Below, piece by piece: positions 1-7,884 of a stretch of 30,796 nt of DNA. The stretch is from an uncultured Ruminococcus sp. (GTDB taxonomy: Bacteria > Bacillota > Clostridia > Oscillospirales > Acutalibacteraceae): positions 1-30,796 of the forward strand of contig CAMKNF010000004.1 of assembly GCA_946414115.1 (NCBI GenBank). The letters are read 5' to 3'. Position 1 is the stretch's first letter; every line of letters starts with the position of its first letter. Under the pieces are notes generated by a model, which saw only the letters and a program-made list of their open reading frames with translations, was not told the DNA's origin and did no database searches. The position numbers were made by a program, and so were the translations under genes.

Positions 1-31
1 ACTCTTTCCCTACACGACGCTCTTCCGATCT
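1..31 (+). other. Illumina adapter remnant (not genomic)
   Basis: These 31 bases match the 3' part of the Illumina TruSeq/universal read-1 adapter, ending in the characteristic GCTCTTCCGATCT. Coding sequence of murD begins immediately afterwards in a clean frame. The segment is therefore an untrimmed library adapter fused to the contig end, not part of the organism. It also shows that the left edge is a real assembly edge rather than an arbitrary cut. Confidence 0.97.
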
Positions 32-32
32 G

Positions 33-1253
33 GCAAAGGAGTACGGCGCAGAGCTTATACTCGGTGAAAACTACCTGTCGAATATTGACGCTGATATTGT
101 ATTCAGAAGTCCCGGAACTCCGTTCTATAAAGATGAGCTTGTGGCTTTAAGAAACAGGGGCGTTGTTCTCACTTCCGAAATGGAGGTGTTTTTCGATTTG
201 TGCCCGTGCAAGACAATTGCAGTAACAGGCTCGGACGGAAAGACAACAACTACAACGATTATTTCCGAGTTTTTAAAAGCAAGCGGAAAAAATGTGCACC
301 TCGGCGGAAACATTGGAAAGCCTTTACTTCCTGAAATTGAATCAATCAGAAGTGACGATTATGCAGTAGTTGAGCTTTCGAGCTTTCAGCTTATTTCAAT
401 GAGAAAAAGTCCCGACGTAGCCGTTGTGACAAATCTTGCTCCTAACCACCTTGACATACATAAGGATATGCAGGAGTATATAGATTCAAAGAAGAACATC
501 ATTCTTCATCAGAACGCTTTTTCAAAGGCTGTCCTTAATCTTGATAACGAAATTGCAAACGAATTTTCGGAGTCGGTCAGAGGTCAGCTTGCAAAGTTCA
601 GCGTTAAAGAAAAGCTCTATAACGGAGCTTATCTTGACGGTACTACAATCTGCTACAGTGATTACGGCAAGGTTACAGAAATAATGGATTACAGGGACAT
701 CAGGATTCCCGGAATGCATAATGTTGAAAACTACCTCGCCGCAATTTCGGCAGTGTGGGGAATAGTTGACGTAGATACAATTGTAGCAGTTGCAAAGACC
801 TTCGGCGGCGTTGAGCACAGAGCAGAGTTTGTCAGAGAGTATAAAGGCGTTAAGTATTATAACGATTCAATTGCCTCAAGCCCCACAAGAACAGCTCTCG
901 GCACACTTTCTCTTTATGATGAAAAGATTATCATAATTGCAGGCGGCTATGACAAGCATATTCCGTATGAGCCGCTCGGGCCTGTTATCAATGAAAAGGT
1001 AAAGCTTTTGATTCTTCTCGGCGATACTGCGCCTAAAATTGAAGCCGCAGTAAAGAATGCCGATAATTACGACGAAAGCAAAATTGAAATTGTAAACGTA
1101 AGCAATATGGAAGAAGCCGTAAATGAGGCTGTGGCAAGAGCGGAAAGCGGAGATATTGTGTCGCTTTCACCTGCAAGCGCAAGCTTCGGACTTTACAGGA
1201 ATTTTGAGGAAAGAGGTAATCACTTCAAATCAATTGTGAACGGCTTGAAGTGA
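33..1253 (+). CDS. murD: UDP-N-acetylmuramoyl-L-alanine--D-glutamate ligase, 5' truncated
   Basis: MurD adds D-glutamate to UDP-MurNAc-L-Ala, using ATP, in the cytoplasmic phase of peptidoglycan synthesis. The frame is open from base 33, right after the adapter, so the first 45 or so residues are missing; 406 residues remain of about 450 in the family. An N-terminal FRSPGTP segment is followed by the Mur ligase P-loop GSDGKTTTT, the conserved NLAPNHLDIH segment in the central ATPase domain, GGYDKHIPYEPL in the C-terminal domain, and the MurD-type ending SPASASFGLYRNFEERG. An internal GTG at 141 is not the true start, because homology extends upstream of it. The stop lies just before the next gene in a tight operon. 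There is no other division/cell-wall (dcw) gene beside it here. Confidence 0.95.
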   Translation, partial: AKEYGAELILGENYLSNIDADIVFRSPGTPFYKDELVALRNRGVVLTSEMEVFFDLCPCKTIAVTGSDGKTTTTTIISEFLKASGKNVHLGGNIGKPLLPEIESIRSDDYAVVELSSFQLISMRKSPDVAVVTNLAPNHLDIHKDMQEYIDSKKNIILHQNAFSKAVLNLDNEIANEFSESVRGQLAKFSVKEKLYNGAYLDGTTICYSDYGKVTEIMDYRDIRIPGMHNVENYLAAISAVWGIVDVDTIVAVAKTFGGVEHRAEFVREYKGVKYYNDSIASSPTRTALGTLSLYDEKIIIIAGGYDKHIPYEPLGPVINEKVKLLILLGDTAPKIEAAVKNADNYDESKIEIVNVSNMEEAVNEAVARAESGDIVSLSPASASFGLYRNFEERGNHFKSIVNGLK

Positions 1254-1261
1254 TATTAGAT

Positions 1262-2293
1262 ATGGATTTAAAGGAAATTATTCTTAATCTTTGCAGTACT
1301 TCGGGAGTGTCGGGCAGTGAAGAGCCTGCCGGCAATGCGGCTGAAAAGTATCTTGAAATCTTTGCCGAAGTCAGCACAGACAGTAACGGAAACCTTTTTG
1401 CAGTGCTTGGAAATCTCAATGCAGAAAAGACAATTCTGCTTGACGCACACATTGACAGAATCGGCTTGATTGTAACTGATATAGATAAAAACGGTTTTGT
1501 AAAAGTTGACAAGTGCGGAGGTGTTGACATCCGCACCTTGCAGGACAGCAGTCTTGTTTTACAGGGTAATCCCGAATTAGTCGGTACGGTATGCTGTATG
1601 CCGCCGCATCTTTCAGACGGTAAAGAGGACACAGCCGTTTCAATTGACAAAGCCTATGTTGATTTCGGAATGACCGAATCAGAAGTAAAAAAGCACATAA
1701 AAATCGGCGATGTGCTTGCATTTAAAACAGAGCCGAAAATGCTTTTGAATAACAAAATATCTGCTCCTGCACTCGATAATCGTTGCAGTGTAGCATCACT
1801 GATAAGATGTGCAGAGCTTTTAAGCAAGGAACAGAGCCTTGAATACAAGGTAATAATTATGTTAAGCGTTCAGGAGGAAACCTTCGGTACAGGTGCAAAA
1901 ACAGGTGCATTTTCGGTAAACGCAGATGAAGCAATTGCCGTTGACGTCAGCTTTGCTTCCCAGCCCGACATAACCGGACAGTATTCAAAAATTGAGCTAT
2001 CCAAAGGACCTATGATTTGCATTTCGCCGATTCTGAACAGGGTAATGTCGGACAGGCTTATTGAAATTGCAGAAAACACAAAAATCCCTTATCAGCTTGA
2101 GCCGATTTCGGGTGCAACGGGAACAAATGCCGACAATATCGCAGTAACAAAGAGCGGTGTAAAAACCTCGGTTGTTTCAATTCCGCAGAGGTATATGCAC
2201 ACACCGAACGAGGTTATTTCCCTTGATGACGTTGAAAACACAGCAAAGCTGATTTGCGAATATATAAAATGCGGAGGTGCTTTTAATGCTTGA
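1262..2293 (+). CDS. M42 family metallo-aminopeptidase (first of a tandem pair)
   Basis: This is a cytosolic dinuclear-metal aminopeptidase of the M42 (glutamyl aminopeptidase/TET) family, which trims peptides from the N terminus as large oligomers. With the start at ATG 1262 (343 aa), the expected metal and catalytic residues are all visible: His63 (AHID), Asp172 (ALDNR), the Glu205-Glu206 pair (QEET), Asp228 (AVDVS) and His313 (RYMHTP). A GTG at 1250 would add four residues. I prefer ATG 1262, with a weak AAGTGA upstream, because the usual family N terminus begins near there. The gene follows murD by 8 bases and overlaps the next M42 gene by 8 bases. Substrate specificity cannot be read from sequence; related proteins have been misnamed endoglucanase M or cellulase. 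Confidence 0.92.
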   Translation: MDLKEIILNLCSTSGVSGSEEPAGNAAEKYLEIFAEVSTDSNGNLFAVLGNLNAEKTILLDAHIDRIGLIVTDIDKNGFVKVDKCGGVDIRTLQDSSLVLQGNPELVGTVCCMPPHLSDGKEDTAVSIDKAYVDFGMTESEVKKHIKIGDVLAFKTEPKMLLNNKISAPALDNRCSVASLIRCAELLSKEQSLEYKVIIMLSVQEETFGTGAKTGAFSVNADEAIAVDVSFASQPDITGQYSKIELSKGPMICISPILNRVMSDRLIEIAENTKIPYQLEPISGATGTNADNIAVTKSGVKTSVVSIPQRYMHTPNEVISLDDVENTAKLICEYIKCGGAFNA

Positions 2294-3338
2294 TATAAAA
2301 TTGCTTGAAAGACTCTGCAAATGTGACGGAATATCGGGCGACGAGGGAAAGGTCAGAGAGCTTATTATTGAAGAAATAAAGCCTTATGCTGACAGCATTT
2401 CCGTTGATAACCTTGGCAACCTTATTGTTCATAAGCAAGGAAAAAACAGAGCAAAGTCAAGGCTTATGCTCTCCGCCCATATGGACGAGGTCGGCTTGAT
2501 GGTTACGGACATTACTTCTGACGGCTATCTTAAATTTGACGAAGTCGGCGGAATTGACAGGCGAGTATTGCTCGGAAAAAGCGTAACAGTCGGAAAAAAC
2601 AGAATTAACGGTGTAATTGGTGTAAAGCCTATTCATCTCTGCAAAGGTGAAGAAAACGCAAGAATCCCGGAATTATCCGAAATGTACATTGACATCGGAG
2701 CAGACAGCAAGGAAGATGCACTCAATTATATAAAATATGGTGACAGTATCAACTTTGTTTCCGATTTTACCGCAACAGCAGACTCAATAACTTCAAAAGC
2801 ACTTGATGACAGATTTGGCTGTCTTGTGCTGATTGAGCTAATAAAGAGAGCGCTTGAGTATGATATGGACTTTGCGTTTGTTGTTCAGGAGGAAGTCGGC
2901 TTGAGGGGTGCAAAGGTAGCCGCATATACGGTTGACCCCGAGTTTGCACTCGTTATAGAAACCACAACAGCCGCCGACGTTCCCGAAATTGATGAGAATA
3001 AACAGGTCTGCAATTTGTCGGACGGCGCTGTGATTTCCGTTATGGACAGGCGCACGATATATGACAAGGAAATAATTGCCCTTGCTTTTGACTGTGCCGC
3101 AAAATCAAAAATTAAGGCGCAGTATAAACGTGCCGTTGCAGGCGGCAACGACGCAGGCGTTATCCATTCAAGCAGAAGCGGAGTAAGAACGCTTGCTGTT
3201 TCACTGCCGTGCAGGTATCTTCATTCGCCGAACTGCGTTGTAAACAAACAGGACTGTGAAAATATGTTAAAGCTTGTATCAGAGCTTGCCGAGAATATTG
3301 CAGGCGGCAGATTAAGCAAAAAGGAGAGCGAAAAATGA
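2286..3338 (+). CDS. M42 family metallo-aminopeptidase (second of a tandem pair)
   Basis: A second M42 peptidase, 350 aa, clearly homologous to the preceding gene along its whole length. The start at ATG 2286 is set by a GGAGGTG at 2273-2279, inside the end of the upstream gene. His65 (SAHMDE), Asp174 (ALDDR), Glu202-Glu203 (QEEV) and His313 (RYLHSP) are in place. The fourth ligand position carries Glu225 (VIETT) where the first copy has Asp, a substitution that I recall from some M42 members and that should still bind metal. The tandem arrangement with overlapping ends implies co-translation and possibly a mixed oligomer. The peptide substrate is unknown. Confidence 0.92.
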   Translation: MLDIKLLERLCKCDGISGDEGKVRELIIEEIKPYADSISVDNLGNLIVHKQGKNRAKSRLMLSAHMDEVGLMVTDITSDGYLKFDEVGGIDRRVLLGKSVTVGKNRINGVIGVKPIHLCKGEENARIPELSEMYIDIGADSKEDALNYIKYGDSINFVSDFTATADSITSKALDDRFGCLVLIELIKRALEYDMDFAFVVQEEVGLRGAKVAAYTVDPEFALVIETTTAADVPEIDENKQVCNLSDGAVISVMDRRTIYDKEIIALAFDCAAKSKIKAQYKRAVAGGNDAGVIHSSRSGVRTLAVSLPCRYLHSPNCVVNKQDCENMLKLVSELAENIAGGRLSKKESEK

Positions 3339-4114
3339 TACTTTCTGCAAATGAAACGAACGATTTTATTACTTCCATTCAGAAAATATCAAAGAGCGAC
3401 CCGTTTGCATGCAGGATTATTTCCCTCTACAACAGCTATTCACCCGAGCTTGCCTTTGTTGACTATTGGATGATTGCCAATGAAAACAGCGGAAAATGCA
3501 CGGGAGCTGTTGCACGAAGCGGAACAAATTTTATTCTATTTATAACTGATGACTGTGACTTGGAAGAGCTGTCCTCGTTTATGAGAGTGGCAGGTGCTTC
3601 AAGCGTACTTTGCAGCGGCAGATATAAGCTTGATTTGTTCGGCAGTAAGAGCACCACGGGTGCAATACTTGTCAGAAATAAGCCGTTTGAAATTATCGAC
3701 GAAAGCCTGAACATCATAGAGCCTGATATTAAGGATGTATACGATTTAATAGTAAGGTGCGCTGACGAAAATTTCAGACCGCCTGTTTTTGAGGATTTTT
3801 ACGTTGATGTCAACCACAAGCTTCGCCACAATGCAATGAGAATGTACGGCATATGCGAAGATAACACGCTTGCCGCCGTTGCAATGACTGTTGCAGAAAG
3901 CGATAACAGCGCAGTGCTCGGCGCAGTATCGTGTGACCCCGAATACAGAAAGCACGGCTACGGCTCAAGCATTGTAAAGTACATATCCAATCGCTTGATT
4001 GAGGAAAACAAGGCTGTTTTTCTGCACAGGGCAAAGAATGCTAATGTGTCATTCTACAACAATCTTGGATTTGTAGAAACGGACAAATGGAGAGAATATT
4101 TTTTTGAAAGGTGA
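3335..4114 (+). CDS. GNAT family N-acetyltransferase
   Basis: A 259-aa protein whose C-terminal half has the GNAT fold signature. A beta-strand AVLGAVSCDPEYR leads into the acetyl-CoA pyrophosphate loop RKHGYGSS (Q/RxxGxG/A type), followed by helix SIVKYISNRLIEE and the late AKNANVSFYNNLGFVETD segment, where N, Y and GF are typical. The N-terminal 125 residues do not match a domain I can name and may be a degenerate second GNAT-like half. The start ATG overlaps the upstream stop as ATGA, with an AGGAGAG ribosome binding site at 3322-3328. The acceptor substrate is not predictable. Its position among peptidases and murD suggests amino acid or peptide metabolism, but that is inference. Confidence 0.88.
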   Translation: MILSANETNDFITSIQKISKSDPFACRIISLYNSYSPELAFVDYWMIANENSGKCTGAVARSGTNFILFITDDCDLEELSSFMRVAGASSVLCSGRYKLDLFGSKSTTGAILVRNKPFEIIDESLNIIEPDIKDVYDLIVRCADENFRPPVFEDFYVDVNHKLRHNAMRMYGICEDNTLAAVAMTVAESDNSAVLGAVSCDPEYRKHGYGSSIVKYISNRLIEENKAVFLHRAKNANVSFYNNLGFVETDKWREYFFER

Positions 4115-4118
4115 TTTT

Positions 4119-5393
4119 TTGAGTTTTTTTGATATAGATGAAAGAATAGTCCTTGCTTCACAAAAGGCAATGGAGCTTTGCAAGGATAAGCTTGCTGAAA
4201 TTGACGGTATTCAGGAATACAATCAGCAGAAGATGATAAAAGCTTTTCAGAATGCATCGGTGCGTGAAAGCTATTTCAGCGGTTCAACAGGTTACGGCTA
4301 CGACGATTTCGGCAGAGATGCGCTTGACAAGGTGTATGCGTTTGTTTTTGATGCGGAGGACGCACTTGTAAGGCACAACTTTGTAAGCGGTACTCACGCA
4401 CTCACAGTTGCACTTTTCGGAATGCTCCGCCCGAATGATGTTATGCTCTCCGTTACGGGTATGCCGTATGATACAATCCGCTCTGCAATCGGAATAGAGG
4501 GTGATTACCCAGGCTCACTCAAGGATTTTAGCATTGAGTTTAAAATGACCGATTTAAAGGCTGACGGCACGCTTGATTATGACGCAATAAGGAAGTCGAT
4601 TGCAAATGAAAAGCCTAAAATGGTGTACATACAGCGCTCAAGAGGTTACAGTACAAGACCGTCGCTTACGTGGCGTGAAATAAAGAAAATCTGCGATATA
4701 AGCAAAAAGGAGTCGCCGAAGTCTATTATAATGCTCGACAACTGCTACGGCGAATTTGTTGAAAAGGTTGAGCCGCTTTCAGTCGGCGTTGATATTATGG
4801 CAGGCTCTCTTATAAAAAATCCGGGCGGCGGAATTGCCCCGACAGGCGGCTATATTGCAGGGAAAAAAGAGCTTGTCGAGATGTGCGCTTACAGACTTAC
4901 AACTCCGGGAACGGGCAAGGAAATCGGTGCAACGCTTAATACAAGCAGAGAGATGTTTATGGGAGCATATCACGCACCGCACGTTACAGGCGAAGCCCTC
5001 AAAACTGCTGTATTTGCTTCCGCTCTTTTTGAAATTTTAGGATATGACACAACCCCGAAGTATAACGAGAACAGGGGAGATATAATTCAGCTCATTATGC
5101 TCGGCAACGAAGAAAAGCTAATCAGCTTTTGCGGCGGTATCCAGAGCGGCTCAGCTGTTGACAGCTTTGTTCAGCCCTTGCCGTCCGATATGCCGGGATA
5201 TGAAAGTCAGGTAATTATGGCGGCAGGAGCGTTTACTCTCGGCTCGTCAATTGAGCTTTCAGCCGACGCTCCTCTTCGTGAACCGTATGCAGTATGGATG
5301 CAGGGAGGACTTAACTTCCACAGCGGAAAACTTGGCGTAATGCTTGCCGCCGACAGAATTTTAAAAGACACAGAAAAAACGCTTGGCAATTAA
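4119..5393 (+). CDS. PLP-dependent methionine gamma-lyase-like protein ('aluminium resistance' family)
   Basis: A fold-type I PLP enzyme of the family labelled Met_gamma_lyase or aluminium resistance protein. Visible features are the substrate/PLP region SGSTGYGYDD, NFVSGTHAL, the PLP-binding Asp in MLDNCYGEF (Asp207 from this start), and the Schiff-base lysine in GSLIKNPGGG (Lys233), followed by TPGTGKEIGATL. The start is a TTG at 4119, preceded by AAAGGTGA at 4107-4114; a TTG at 4104 would add five residues. It is the last gene of the murD operon and its stop codon lies in the loop of the terminator hairpin. Biochemical function is poorly established for the family. A C-S lyase or transsulfuration-like role is inferred from homology only. 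Confidence 0.88.
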   Translation: MSFFDIDERIVLASQKAMELCKDKLAEIDGIQEYNQQKMIKAFQNASVRESYFSGSTGYGYDDFGRDALDKVYAFVFDAEDALVRHNFVSGTHALTVALFGMLRPNDVMLSVTGMPYDTIRSAIGIEGDYPGSLKDFSIEFKMTDLKADGTLDYDAIRKSIANEKPKMVYIQRSRGYSTRPSLTWREIKKICDISKKESPKSIIMLDNCYGEFVEKVEPLSVGVDIMAGSLIKNPGGGIAPTGGYIAGKKELVEMCAYRLTTPGTGKEIGATLNTSREMFMGAYHAPHVTGEALKTAVFASALFEILGYDTTPKYNENRGDIIQLIMLGNEEKLISFCGGIQSGSAVDSFVQPLPSDMPGYESQVIMAAGAFTLGSSIELSADAPLREPYAVWMQGGLNFHSGKLGVMLAADRILKDTEKTLGN

Positions 5394-5407
5394 ACCAAGC
5401 GTTTTAG
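5375..5407. terminator. Bidirectional intrinsic terminator
   Basis: A perfect 11-bp stem (AAAACGCTTGG, 5376-5386, with CCAAGCGTTTT, 5395-5405) encloses an 8-base loop that contains the stop codon of the plus-strand PLP gene. A-rich and T-rich flanks give a U tract in both directions, which suits the convergent tadA gene ending at 5409. Confidence 0.85.
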
Positions 5408-5408
5408 T

Positions 5409-5855
5409 TTACCTTAATTTCTTAAAAAAGTCTTTAAGCAATGCTGAACATTCGTCAGCCATAATTCCGCCTACACATTCAGGCTTGAAGTTGTACGGCA
5501 TCTCAAAAAGGTTAGTGATCGTACCGCACGAGCCATTTTTGAAATCATATGCCCCAAAGTAAACCTTTGGTATGTGAGCGTTGATTATTGCCCCTGCACA
5601 CATCGGGCAAGGCTCAAGCGTAACATACAGCTCGCAGTTCCACAACCTCCAGCCGCCCAGAGCTTTGCAGGCGTTGTCAATAGCTTCAATTTCGGCGTGA
5701 AGAAGTGCGTTTTTAGCTTTTTCACGTCTGTTTCTGCCTTTTGCCACTATTACGTTTTCCCTTACAATCACTGCTCCAACAGGAACTTCTCTGTCGTCAT
5801 AAGCCTGCTTTGCCATTTCATAAGCCGCAAGCATAAATTCATTTGTCATATTCAT
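5409..5855 (-). CDS. tadA: tRNA-specific adenosine deaminase
   Basis: TadA deaminates A34 to inosine in the anticodon of tRNA-Arg(ACG), allowing wobble decoding. The 148-aa protein has the complete zinc-dependent deaminase signature: His53-Ala-Glu55 (HAE) with Glu as proton shuttle, and Pro82-Cys83-Pro-Met-Cys86 (PCPMC) supplying the two cysteine ligands. Length is normal for bacterial TadA. The ATG at 5855 overlaps the stop of the upstream membrane protease gene as ATGA, implying translational coupling; an internal ATG at 5849 is a possible alternative. It is convergent with the murD operon and shares its terminator. Confidence 0.95.
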   Translation of the reverse strand: MNMTNEFMLAAYEMAKQAYDDREVPVGAVIVRENVIVAKGRNRREKAKNALLHAEIEAIDNACKALGGWRLWNCELYVTLEPCPMCAGAIINAHIPKVYFGAYDFKNGSCGTITNLFEMPYNFKPECVGGIMADECSALLKDFFKKLR

Positions 5856-6868
5856 ATTAAGCCTATATTAATTACAGTTTCAATTGAGAATAAAATCATA
5901 ACAAATAATGTTCCGGGATTGATGAAAAATGCTTTGATTTTTTCTTTGAGTGTAAGCAAAATTGTTGGTTCATTCACGCAGGCTTGAATTGATTTGTCGG
6001 AAATTCTGAAATAGTTTTTATCTTTTCTGATAATCAGGAAGAATGAAACTAAACCGAGAATACAGAAAACAGCAATCAGAATGAAGTAAACCATCATAAA
6101 TACTCTGTCGCTGAATACGCCTGTGCTTTGCAGAACATCAAGCATAACAGCATAAAAATTGTTGACAAAATGAATGATGATTGAAGGAAGAATTGAATTT
6201 GTTTTGCAGTCAACATAAGCAAAAACAAGGCCGAGGATAAAGGCAAAGGGAACCTGAACAATATTGCCGTGCATTGCTCCGAAAACTATTGCAGAGGCGA
6301 TTATTGCAAAAGCGTCGCCGAACCTTCGTAAAGTACCCATAAGAATACCTCTGAAAGCAAATTCCTCGGCAAAAGCAGGCACTACAGCGGTTGATATGAT
6401 GTAAAGCACTATTTCCAAAGGTGTGTTAGCTTTTGATGTCATATCAAGTGTATTTTGCAGACCGAAAAATGAAAAGTTAGTCTGAATCATTTCCGAAGCA
6501 GTATTTGCCACCATTGCCACAGCCATTCCGACAAATACAATTGCCCATAATTCCTTTTGACGGACGTAGCTTGTTTTTATCGTGTCAGAAATACTTCTGC
6601 GAGAGATCAGAAAGTAAAACAGTCCGGGTACAAAAGCAGAAAAAACAGAAATAAAAATCTCCATATAAAACATTGCAACAGTGTCAATGGATTTAAACGA
6701 TGTGGCTAAAAAAGAAATAAAAATAAAGACATAGGATAAAACAAGCATTGTAGCGAAATATGCAAATACAAAAAATCCTAAACCGCTTGCCGTCTTTTTA
6801 ATTGTACGTGCCTGAATAAATTTTAAATATTCCTGTCTGTCAAAATTCGGTGTTGTATTATATATCAT
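5852..6868 (-). CDS. CPBP family intramembrane glutamic protease
   Basis: A 338-aa polytopic membrane protein of the CAAX protease / bacteriocin-processing (CPBP, Abi) family. The hallmark motifs are present: EExxxR as Glu168-Glu169-x3-Arg173 (AEEFAFRG), FxxxH with His200 (FGAMHGN), and HxxxN as His233 to Asn237 (IHFVNN). About eight hydrophobic segments flank and contain these motifs. The final stretch before the stop is also hydrophobic. The start ATG at 6868 has a GGAAGTGA ribosome binding site. The substrate is unknown; members act in prenyl-protein processing, self-immunity to bacteriocins or signalling. Coupling to tadA by a 4-base overlap probably reflects shared expression rather than shared function. 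Confidence 0.9.
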   Translation of the reverse strand: MIYNTTPNFDRQEYLKFIQARTIKKTASGLGFFVFAYFATMLVLSYVFIFISFLATSFKSIDTVAMFYMEIFISVFSAFVPGLFYFLISRRSISDTIKTSYVRQKELWAIVFVGMAVAMVANTASEMIQTNFSFFGLQNTLDMTSKANTPLEIVLYIISTAVVPAFAEEFAFRGILMGTLRRFGDAFAIIASAIVFGAMHGNIVQVPFAFILGLVFAYVDCKTNSILPSIIIHFVNNFYAVMLDVLQSTGVFSDRVFMMVYFILIAVFCILGLVSFFLIIRKDKNYFRISDKSIQACVNEPTILLTLKEKIKAFFINPGTLFVMILFSIETVINIGLI

Positions 6869-6892
6869 TAGTTTATCACTTCCATTCTATAT

Positions 6893-6921
6893 ATTCTAAC
6901 ATAATAACTTATATAATTCAA
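6893..6921 (-). promoter_or_regulatory. Promoter for CPBP protease-tadA
   Basis: On the minus strand TTGAAT (6921-6916) is followed after 17 bases by TAGAAT (6898-6893), a SigA-like promoter placed about 25 bases before the start codon at 6868. Confidence 0.6.
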
Positions 6922-6938
6922 GAAAAACAGATAAAGTA

Positions 6939-6978
6939 AGTGTCAATGTGACAGCTTTTGTTACTGAAAATTGACACT
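6939..6978. promoter_or_regulatory. Inverted repeat between divergent promoters
   Basis: AGTGTCAA (6939-6946) and TTGACACT (6971-6978) are perfect 8-bp inverted arms 24 bases apart. The right arm contains the -35 element of the plus-strand promoter. The left arm lies 17 bases upstream of the minus-strand -35. This could be a regulator site acting on both promoters, or chance repetition of a -35 hexamer. Confidence 0.4.
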
Positions 6979-6999
6979 GAATAATTATTGTGTTAAAAT
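6971..6999 (+). promoter_or_regulatory. SigA-type promoter of the ABC exporter operon
   Basis: A perfect TTGACA (6971-6976) and TAAAAT (6994-6999, five of six consensus bases) are separated by exactly 17 bases. The ABC permease start codon lies 39 bases downstream at 7039. Confidence 0.85.
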
Positions 7000-7038
7000 T
7001 TATTGAAGAATACACATTTAAAAAAGGGGAGGGGTAAT

Positions 7039-7881
7039 ATGCAAAACAGTGACATTACTGTTGTAAGCGCAAAACGAGGACTGTTCAATCTTAATCTGAA
7101 AGAGCTTTGGAAATACCGTGACCTTGTGATTCTTTTCGTAAAACGTGATTTAAAAAATGTATATAAGCAGACGGTTCTCGGTCCTCTATGGATAGTTATA
7201 AACCCGTTCCTGTCAACATTTGTTTTTACGGTTATTTTCGGAATAATCGCAAATATTTCCACAGACGGCATACCTCAATTTTTGTTCTATATGTCGGGCA
7301 ATATTTTGTGGTCCTTTTTTTCAAGCTGTTTTAACCGTGCTTCGTCCACATTTTTAAGTAATGCCCGAATATTCGGCAAGGTATATTTCCCTCGCTTTGT
7401 AATGCCGTTATCGGGAATAATCTATAATTCAATAACGTTTCTTGTCCAGTTTGTAATGTTTGCAATTCTTGTGGCGGTGTACGCATTAACAGGAGCAAAT
7501 GTTCACCCGAATCTTATTGTGCTTGCACTTCCGATTCTGCTGATACACATTGCTTTTCTGGGTACGGGTACAGGACTTATTATTTCTTCTTTAACAACAA
7601 AGTATCGTGACTTAAACGTTCTTGTATCCTTCGGTTTAACGCTCTGGATGTATCTTACACCTGTCGTATATCCCGTTTCGCAGATTCCCGAGAGCTTCCG
7701 CTTTATTATGCTTCTCAATCCCGTAGCCCCTATTATGGAAACATTCAGGTATGCTTTTCTCGGTAGCGGCAGTTTTGAGTGGTTTTTCCTATTAATAAGC
7801 GCAGCTGTGACTGCGGTTCTTCTTATATTAGGCATGATAGTGTTCAATCAGGTAGAAAAGAATTTTATAGATACGGTCTGA
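7039..7881 (+). CDS. Polysaccharide/teichoic acid ABC exporter, permease (Wzm/TagG-like)
   Basis: A 280-aa ABC-2 type transport permease of the kind that exports lipid-linked O-antigen, capsule or wall teichoic acid. The N-terminal amphipathic stretch ELWKYRDLVILFVKRDLK and the YKQTVLGPLWIVINPF segment are typical of the TagG/RfbA/KpsM group, followed by about six membrane helices and the conserved region RDLNVLVSFGLTLWMYLTPVVYP. I place the start at ATG 7039 because GGGGAGGGG lies just before it; the in-frame ATG at 7003 has no such site. The ATPase gene begins three bases after the stop. The exported polymer cannot be determined. Confidence 0.92.
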   Translation: MQNSDITVVSAKRGLFNLNLKELWKYRDLVILFVKRDLKNVYKQTVLGPLWIVINPFLSTFVFTVIFGIIANISTDGIPQFLFYMSGNILWSFFSSCFNRASSTFLSNARIFGKVYFPRFVMPLSGIIYNSITFLVQFVMFAILVAVYALTGANVHPNLIVLALPILLIHIAFLGTGTGLIISSLTTKYRDLNVLVSFGLTLWMYLTPVVYPVSQIPESFRFIMLLNPVAPIMETFRYAFLGSGSFEWFFLLISAAVTAVLLILGMIVFNQVEKNFIDTV

Positions 7882-7884
7882 AAA

